A stretch of 64,000 bases of DNA from an uncultured Prevotellaceae bacterium (GTDB lineage Bacteria > Bacteroidota > Bacteroidia > Bacteroidales > Bacteroidaceae). Positions 59,104-64,000 of this stretch are shown here, piece after piece. The DNA lies in assembly GCA_947176895.1 (NCBI GenBank), contig CAMWSK010000006.1:1-64000 (forward strand), in the 5' to 3' direction. The stretch's first letter is position 1; every line of letters starts with the position of its first letter. The notes below the pieces were generated by a model. The model was not told the DNA's origin and did no database searches. It saw only the letters and a list, made by a program, of their open reading frames with translations. The position numbers and the translations under genes were made by a program.

Positions 59104-61794
59104 CTACTGCCTCTTGTTACACAGCTCGCGCACCTGGAGCGTGAAGGCATGGTTGGCGATGAGGTGCTCGATGGTGGTGTGCATGCGATAGCGCCAATAG
59201 TGATGCGGGTCGGCGGGGATGTTGATGCGCTCGGCATTGGCGTCGGGCAGGCGCAGGCACTCGTCAATGGCCATCCAGTCCTGCAGGGAGAGGACGCAAA
59301 GCATGGAGGGGGATGCCAACTGGTTTTGTATGATGTCCCGGGCCAGCCAGGCGGGCAGGGGGTGGGGGGCCGTGCCGTCGCGCCGCATGGAGGCGTTGTA
59401 ATAGTGCTGCGTGCGTGTCTCGTCCTCGTCCCACCACTGGCGCAGGGTGGGCATGTCGTGGGTGAAGAGCGTGCATACCGAACGGTAGGGGTTGCGGTCG
59501 AGCAGGCCGAAGGGCACGTGGGGAGCCTTGGGCATCGACTGGATCTCGAGCGAGAGGATGCGCAGCTCGTTCATCACCCATGCCACACATTCGGGCACCA
59601 TGCCCAGGTCTTCGGCGCAGACGAGCATACGTGTGGCCTCCACCAGGCGGGGCAGCTTCTTCATGGCTTCGTTGTACCAGAAGTTGTTGTTGCGCTGGTA
59701 GTAATAGTCGTGGTAGAGGCGGTCGAAGGCCTGCTTGTCCTTGTCCCACAACGCTTCGTAGACGGTGGTCTGCCAGGCTGTGATGCGGGGATGGTAGAGG
59801 CCCTGTTGCTTGTGGTCTTTCACGAAGAGCACGTTGGTGACGAGCGTCATCAGCCCCTGCTTCAGCTTCTTGTTCGGTTCCTCGGGCAGCGCGTGGAAAT
59901 AGGCTTCGATTTTGCGTTCGGTGTCGAACTCGGGTTTGAGTTGCAGGATGTCGTCGTGGAGGGGTTGCAGGAAACGCTCGGTCACCTGCATGGCCAGCGG
60001 ACCGAAGAGCCGCTCCACCACCCATTGGCTGATGAAGGGGCGTGTGAGGTGCTCCTCGTTGAAGGTCAGCCCGTAGCCCTCGATTTCCTCGGCGGTGAGC
60101 CCCAAGGATGGGGAGAACTGCCCCAGCAGTCCGTGGACGCACTCGATGGGAATCTCCCAGATGCGGAAGAAGCCCAGCACGTGGTCGATGCGGTAGGCGT
60201 CGAAGTACCGGGCCATGTTCCGGAAGCGCCGCACCCACCAGCGGCATCCGTCGGCCAGCATGGCCGGCCAGTTGTAGGTGGGGAAGCCCCAGTTCTGTCC
60301 GTTGGCCGAGAAGTCGTCGGGTGGCGCACCGGCCTGTCCGTTCATGTTGAAATAGTCGGGTTCCATCCACACGTCACATCCGTTGCGGCAGACGCCGATG
60401 GGTATGTCGCCCTTCAGCACCACGCTCTGCCGGCGGGCATGGGCGTGTGCGTCGGCCAACTGGCGGGAGAGCACGAACTGCACGAAGTAGTAGTAGGCCA
60501 CTTCGGCATAGGCTTCGGTGCCGGGTGTCGAGAGCTGTTCGCGGTCGGATTCGTTCCACCGGCTGTGGCCCGTCCATTGGGTGAAGTCCGTTGTGCCGAG
60601 CGTGTCGCGCAGATGGCAATATTGTGCGTAGGGTACGAGCCATGACTGGCTTTCGTTCCAGAAGGTCTTGTAGTCGTTGCTCCGCATCATGGTTTCTCCC
60701 TCCTGTGCGAAGATTTCGCGCAGGTAGGCTTCCTTGGCGCGTATCACCTGCTCATAGTCCACTTGGGGCAGGGCGTTGAGCGTCTGTCTCAGGGTTTCGT
60801 AGTGCCGGCGGCGTGCCTTGTCGCGCAGGGGCGGCAGTTGGCGCAGGTCGGCATAGAGGGGGTGGAGCGCGAAGATGCTGATGCAGCTGTAGGGATAGGA
60901 GTCGCTGTAGGAGTGGGTGGAGGTGGTGTCGTTCACGGGAAGTATCTGCAGCACGCGCTGTCCGGACCGGCTCACCCAGTCGGCCATGAGGCGCAGGTCG
61001 CCGAAGTCGCCCACGCCGAAACTGCCCTCGCTGCGCAGCGAGAACACGGGGATGAGCGTGCCCGCCATGCGCTGGTCGGGCAGGGCGAAGAAGGCTTGGT
61101 CCAGTTCGTAGACCACCATCTCGCCTTGATGCACGTCCACCACGCTGACGGTCCGGTTCAGACCCTCCTCCCAAAGGAAAAAGCCGGGGTCGTCATCGCG
61201 GCAGATGGCGAACTTGAGTTCGATGGTTTCTCCGCTCAACGTCTTGGCATCAAGGTCTACGGCCCACTCGTTATAGTTCTGTTGTGTCATGGGCACGGCA
61301 CGGTGTGGGTCCCAGGCACCCAGTGTCTCGTTGTCTCCGATGACGGCCAGCCGCTGCCCTTCCACCAGTTGGGGTGCCCTGACCACCAGTCTCACAGCCC
61401 GTCCCATGGTGCTTTTGGGCAGGGGGCGGGGGTGCTGATGGTTGAGCGTGTCGGTGAAGGCCACGCTGTATCGGTAGCTGTCTTGCGGCATCTCCTGCCA
61501 ACGGCAGTAGACGTTGAGCATCTTCCGTTCGGGGTTGTCGGTCACCAGACGGTGGCAGATGGTGGTCCATTCGTGCCGCTTCGTGTCGTGCCCGTCGCCC
61601 ATCGAGAAGAAGTAGTCCAGTGCCTGCTGTTTCTCGGGCACCTGTATGGTGCAGGTCCACAGCCCGTCCTGCCGGCATTCCATTTTGAATTTCCGTTCCT
61701 TCAGTGTCCCGTCGCTTTGTGGGGCGCGGGTGTGTATGTACAGTTCTTCGCCGAAGTGAGTGGGGTAGTGGATATGGAAATGGATGGTTTTCAT
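59104..61794 (-). CDS. malQ: 4-alpha-glucanotransferase with N-terminal starch-binding domains
   Basis: 896 aa, the length of plant DPE2-type enzymes. Two CBM20-like domains come first (residues about 1-120 and 130-240; IHTRAPQ, RLAVIGDNETLGAWDPHRAV). The GH77 core starts near 260 (PVFSLRSEGSFGVGDFGDL), with ILPVNDTT, the nucleophile region YRIDHVLGFFRIWEIP (Asp), the acid Glu in VCAEDLGMVPECV, and the third Asp in FTHDMPTLRQWWD. It moves glucan segments between maltose and glycogen-like acceptors in the cytoplasm. A small membrane-protein gene lies 52 nt upstream. Confidence 0.93.
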   Translation of the reverse strand: MKTIHFHIHYPTHFGEELYIHTRAPQSDGTLKERKFKMECRQDGLWTCTIQVPEKQQALDYFFSMGDGHDTKRHEWTTICHRLVTDNPERKMLNVYCRWQEMPQDSYRYSVAFTDTLNHQHPRPLPKSTMGRAVRLVVRAPQLVEGQRLAVIGDNETLGAWDPHRAVPMTQQNYNEWAVDLDAKTLSGETIELKFAICRDDDPGFFLWEEGLNRTVSVVDVHQGEMVVYELDQAFFALPDQRMAGTLIPVFSLRSEGSFGVGDFGDLRLMADWVSRSGQRVLQILPVNDTTSTHSYSDSYPYSCISIFALHPLYADLRQLPPLRDKARRRHYETLRQTLNALPQVDYEQVIRAKEAYLREIFAQEGETMMRSNDYKTFWNESQSWLVPYAQYCHLRDTLGTTDFTQWTGHSRWNESDREQLSTPGTEAYAEVAYYYFVQFVLSRQLADAHAHARRQSVVLKGDIPIGVCRNGCDVWMEPDYFNMNGQAGAPPDDFSANGQNWGFPTYNWPAMLADGCRWWVRRFRNMARYFDAYRIDHVLGFFRIWEIPIECVHGLLGQFSPSLGLTAEEIEGYGLTFNEEHLTRPFISQWVVERLFGPLAMQVTERFLQPLHDDILQLKPEFDTERKIEAYFHALPEEPNKKLKQGLMTLVTNVLFVKDHKQQGLYHPRITAWQTTVYEALWDKDKQAFDRLYHDYYYQRNNNFWYNEAMKKLPRLVEATRMLVCAEDLGMVPECVAWVMNELRILSLEIQSMPKAPHVPFGLLDRNPYRSVCTLFTHDMPTLRQWWDEDETRTQHYYNASMRRDGTAPHPLPAWLARDIIQNQLASPSMLCVLSLQDWMAIDECLRLPDANAERINIPADPHHYWRYRMHTTIEHLIANHAFTLQVRELCNKRQ

Positions 61795-61846
61795 GGTCGG
61801 GGTTGTTGTTTGGTTAAGCGTTTTCTCTCATACGTCGCGATGTGTG

Positions 61847-62281
61847 TCAAAGTTCGCTTATCAGCGTGGTGACCAGCAGGCTCCCGATCAGCAGGATGGC
61901 CAGCAGGATGATGAGGGTGATGGCGATGATGCCGAAGAAGATGAGCAGTTTGCGAAAACTGTCGATGGCCAACTCCAGGGCTTCCGGATTGCCGTCCTGC
62001 AGTGCCGGGCGTGCGCACTTCAGCATCCTGCGCATCTTGCTCAGGGGGTAGGCCGCCAGGATGGCGGCGATGAGGAGCAGGAAGGCGTGGAACAGGTAGG
62101 GGATGCTGAGGTCGTCCGGTTCGTTCTCGGGGGGCGCGATGCCGTTGACGAGATTGCAGAAAGCGAGCAGCAGGCAGAACACTTCGGCCACGCTGCCCAC
62201 GATGAACAGGAAGTTCACCCATCGCAGGGTGGATTCCAGTGCCAGACGGGCAGTTTCGGTGAGATGCAGGTCTTCGGTCAT
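61847..62281 (-). CDS. small multi-helix membrane protein
   Basis: 144 aa with about four membrane helices (LRWVNFLFIVGSVAEVFCLLL, YLFHAFLLLIAAILAAYPL, LLIFFGIIAITLIILLAILLI, the last merging with a fourth segment) and a cytoplasmic stretch MRRMLKCARPALQDGNPEAL. It resembles small DUF5362-like membrane proteins of Bacteroidota, but I am not sure of the family. Probably co-transcribed with malQ. Its upstream region is the MITE-like element. Confidence 0.6.
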   Translation of the reverse strand: MTEDLHLTETARLALESTLRWVNFLFIVGSVAEVFCLLLAFCNLVNGIAPPENEPDDLSIPYLFHAFLLLIAAILAAYPLSKMRRMLKCARPALQDGNPEALELAIDSFRKLLIFFGIIAITLIILLAILLIGSLLVTTLISEL

Positions 62282-62300
62282 CTTCTGAGGGTTAGGTTTA

Positions 62301-62396
62301 CATCCGCAAAGCAGGGGCGTGTCTTTGACACGTTCTCGCCGGAGGATTGCCTTCGTGGGTTCAACGTGTCGAAGACAGGTCCCTGCTTTGCGGATG
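62301..62396. repeat. MITE-like inverted-repeat element, copy 2
   Basis: Arms 62301-62334 (begins CATCCGCAAAGCAGGGGCGT) and 62363-62396 (ends TCCCTGCTTTGCGGATG) are inverse over 34 nt with a few mismatches around a 28-nt centre. Shared with the copy at 9583: GCAGGG, CGTGTC and GACACGTT. Confidence 0.8.
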
Positions 62397-62423
62397 TTTC
62401 TTCATCAAAGATGTAGCGTATGC

Positions 62424-64000
62424 TTATTCTTTGTAGCTGACGCGCAGGTTGGTGACAGTGCTCTTGAATTTGCCGGCCTGTTCCAGGGGGAACACCAGTG
62501 TGCGCACTTGCTTCATCTTGTCCTTGCCCTCGTTGAAGCCGATGGTGCGTATGTTCAGCTCCTCTACCAGCTTGCCGTCGACGAACAGGCGGGTGGCCTT
62601 GTTGTCGCCTTCGATGGCCACATGCACCTTGCCGGCCTTCACGCGGTAGGGGAAGGTGTTGAGATAGCCGTCGCGTGCGAAGCCCATCAGGCCGCTGACA
62701 GGGTCGGCCAGGTAGAAGACGGCCAGGGGCGAGCGGAACAGCTCGGTGCCTGCGGCCTCTTCCGTGCCGTCCAGGTCAAACTCCACGCGATAGCCGTAGC
62801 CGGCCTCGCGCACGGGCAGTGTGCTGCCGGGCTTCACCTTGGCCATTTCAAACACCACGCCCTTGCCGGTGCCTATGCGCCCGCCCTGGTTCACGCCGGG
62901 AGCCTCGCTCAGGCTGTGGCGCTGTTTGTCGAAATCCTCGAAGGCCACGGTGGGCTTGGCGCCCGTCCACATCTTCACGCTCAGCGTCTGCAGGGCGGGG
63001 TAGATGCGGTCGTGGATGTCCTTGGTGGAGATGCCGTTGCCGCAATGGTCGTTCCATACGGCGAACATGCCGCCCATGATGGCGGGGTCCTTCTCGTCGA
63101 ACTGCTCGCCGCCTACGCGTGCGGGCGTCCATTCTTTATAAAGGAAGGGTGTGTTGAGGTAGTCGTAGTAGTAGCCGGCTGCGGGCACGATGTAGAGGAA
63201 GCCGTCGGGCATGGAGATGAGCTTGTAGCCCAGCTTCACCATGTCGCGGGGCTGTGCGTAGCCGTTGTACCACAGGTTCATGATCACATTGTCCACCTTC
63301 ACGGGTGTCACGCCCTTGGCGTGGGTCAGGGCTCCCCACATGGCGGCCTGCTTGCCGTATTTCTCCACTTCGCGGATGCAGTGGTCGGTGAAATGGCGGA
63401 ACTGCTCTACGACGACAGAGTCGCGGTTCGAGTACTCATCCGTGCCCACGTTCACCTGAGGACCGCGGAATACAGGCTCGTCGCCCTCCAGGTATTCCTT
63501 ATACAGGCCGTCCATGAAGGGGTAGATGTCGGGGTTGGACAGGTCCAGATGGTCCATGCCATAGTCCTTGCTGCCCAGTTCGGGCATGTAGTGGGCGAAG
63601 GCGAGCGCGTGGGCGGGTGCGTCGATTTCGGGGATGATGTTCACGTGCTTGCTTTCGGCCAGCTTCTGCAGGTCGATGAACTCTTGCTTGGTGTAGAAGC
63701 CGTCTTCGGCAGTCAGGCCGGGATAGGTGTCACACTCCAGGCGGAAGGCCGCGTAGGTCTTGTTCCAGTCGTGGTCGAAATATTGTTTGAAGCCGTTGTC
63801 GTTCAGGTGAATCTGGAAGGTGTTCATCTTATAATACGACATGATTTGCACCAGGTCCTGCAGATAGCTGAGGGGGATGAACTTGCGTGCCACGTCCAGC
63901 ATGAAGCCGCGCACGGGATAGTCGGGCCAGTCGTTGATGGTGCCGCAGGGCAGGCTCTGTCCCTTCGTCGGCTCCATCATCTGCAGCAGGGTGCGGGTGC
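62424..64000 (-). CDS. GH20 beta-N-acetylhexosaminidase (5' end outside the window)
   Basis: At least 525 codons; the N-terminus lies beyond the window edge. GH20 features: RGFMLDVARKFIPLSYLQDL, YYKMNTFQIHLNDNG, IIPEIDAPAHALAFA, and the catalytic Asp-Glu in NVGTDEYSNRDS. A KDIHDRIYPALQTLSVKMW segment closes the barrel. The last 150 residues (GKGVVFEMAKVKPGS, FYLADPVSGLMGFARDGYLN, KATRLFVDGKLVEELN) form a LamG/concanavalin-like domain. It removes terminal GlcNAc or GalNAc from glycans and is probably secreted. The stop is followed by the MITE-like element. Confidence 0.9.
   Translation of the reverse strand, partial: TRTLLQMMEPTKGQSLPCGTINDWPDYPVRGFMLDVARKFIPLSYLQDLVQIMSYYKMNTFQIHLNDNGFKQYFDHDWNKTYAAFRLECDTYPGLTAEDGFYTKQEFIDLQKLAESKHVNIIPEIDAPAHALAFAHYMPELGSKDYGMDHLDLSNPDIYPFMDGLYKEYLEGDEPVFRGPQVNVGTDEYSNRDSVVVEQFRHFTDHCIREVEKYGKQAAMWGALTHAKGVTPVKVDNVIMNLWYNGYAQPRDMVKLGYKLISMPDGFLYIVPAAGYYYDYLNTPFLYKEWTPARVGGEQFDEKDPAIMGGMFAVWNDHCGNGISTKDIHDRIYPALQTLSVKMWTGAKPTVAFEDFDKQRHSLSEAPGVNQGGRIGTGKGVVFEMAKVKPGSTLPVREAGYGYRVEFDLDGTEEAAGTELFRSPLAVFYLADPVSGLMGFARDGYLNTFPYRVKAGKVHVAIEGDNKATRLFVDGKLVEELNIRTIGFNEGKDKMKQVRTLVFPLEQAGKFKSTVTNLRVSYKE

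Overview
The window comes from a GC-rich member of the Bacteroidales, probably a gut or oral Prevotellaceae/Bacteroidaceae relative. This rests on the TAnnTTTG -7 promoter box in front of many genes, weak Shine-Dalgarno sites, many Bacteroidota-only families (HU-HIG, smalltalk, DUF4493, PCMD, DUF4468, DUF4369, putative porin), a T9SS-type tail on a glycosidase, an acyl-ACP thioesterase inside the ilv operon, and GH20/GH92/GH95 enzymes with a Bacteroides-style sialic acid operon. No rRNA, confident tRNA or CRISPR was seen. Species was not determined.

Layout. 1-900: HU-like DNA-binding protein, smalltalk microprotein, terminator. 976-10483: a seven-gene surface cluster of DUF4493 lipoproteins, PCMD-domain lipoproteins and one outer-membrane barrel, with one promoter at the front and one terminator at the end. 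10607-12600: a ParA/small DNA-binding-protein pair behind a promoter-overlapping inverted repeat, followed by a frameshifted BRO/antirepressor-type pseudogene and repeat arrays; this looks like mobile-element debris. 12595-18507: housekeeping (queF, a membrane-DUF4369 fusion, divIC, dnaX, ligA). 19050-25824: sialic acid operon nanA-nanE-nanT-nanS-nanM, which turns acetylated sialic acids into GlcNAc. 25975-30087: a very long GH95 enzyme. 30335-31309: a structured RNA or leader and a DUF4468 protein. 31500-37502 (minus): ilvD-ilvB-ilvN-thioesterase-ilvC. 37807-39150: secreted hydrolase. 39152-41937 (minus): a Sau3AI/MutH-like restriction enzyme with a C5 methyltransferase. 42156-44965 (minus): tri-haem peroxidase, TIR-like protein and patatin in one tight operon. 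45102-47279: GH92. 47551-55331: TolC-MacA-MacB-type efflux genes, DUF4468, a small membrane protein and a putative porin. 55913-57591 (minus): IspD-like cytidylyltransferase plus CDP-alcohol phosphotransferase. 57680-58984: mscL and two small lipoproteins. 59104-64000 (minus): MalQ with starch-binding domains, a membrane protein, and a GH20 hexosaminidase cut by the window edge.

The carbohydrate genes (nan, GH95, GH92, GH20) point to use of host mucin or N-glycan sugars. The most interesting items are: (1) the DUF4493/PCMD cluster, whose mature N-termini share a TR[A/T] site that recalls type V pilins; (2) the peroxidase-TIR-patatin operon beside a restriction system; (3) an IlvN with an N-terminal CxxCxxCxxC motif; (4) six intergenic arrays of about 21-bp palindromic units, plus two families of inverted-repeat (MITE-like) elements; (5) the cytidylyltransferase/CDP-alcohol transferase pair. 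All assignments come from reading the sequence and recalling families; no database search was made.
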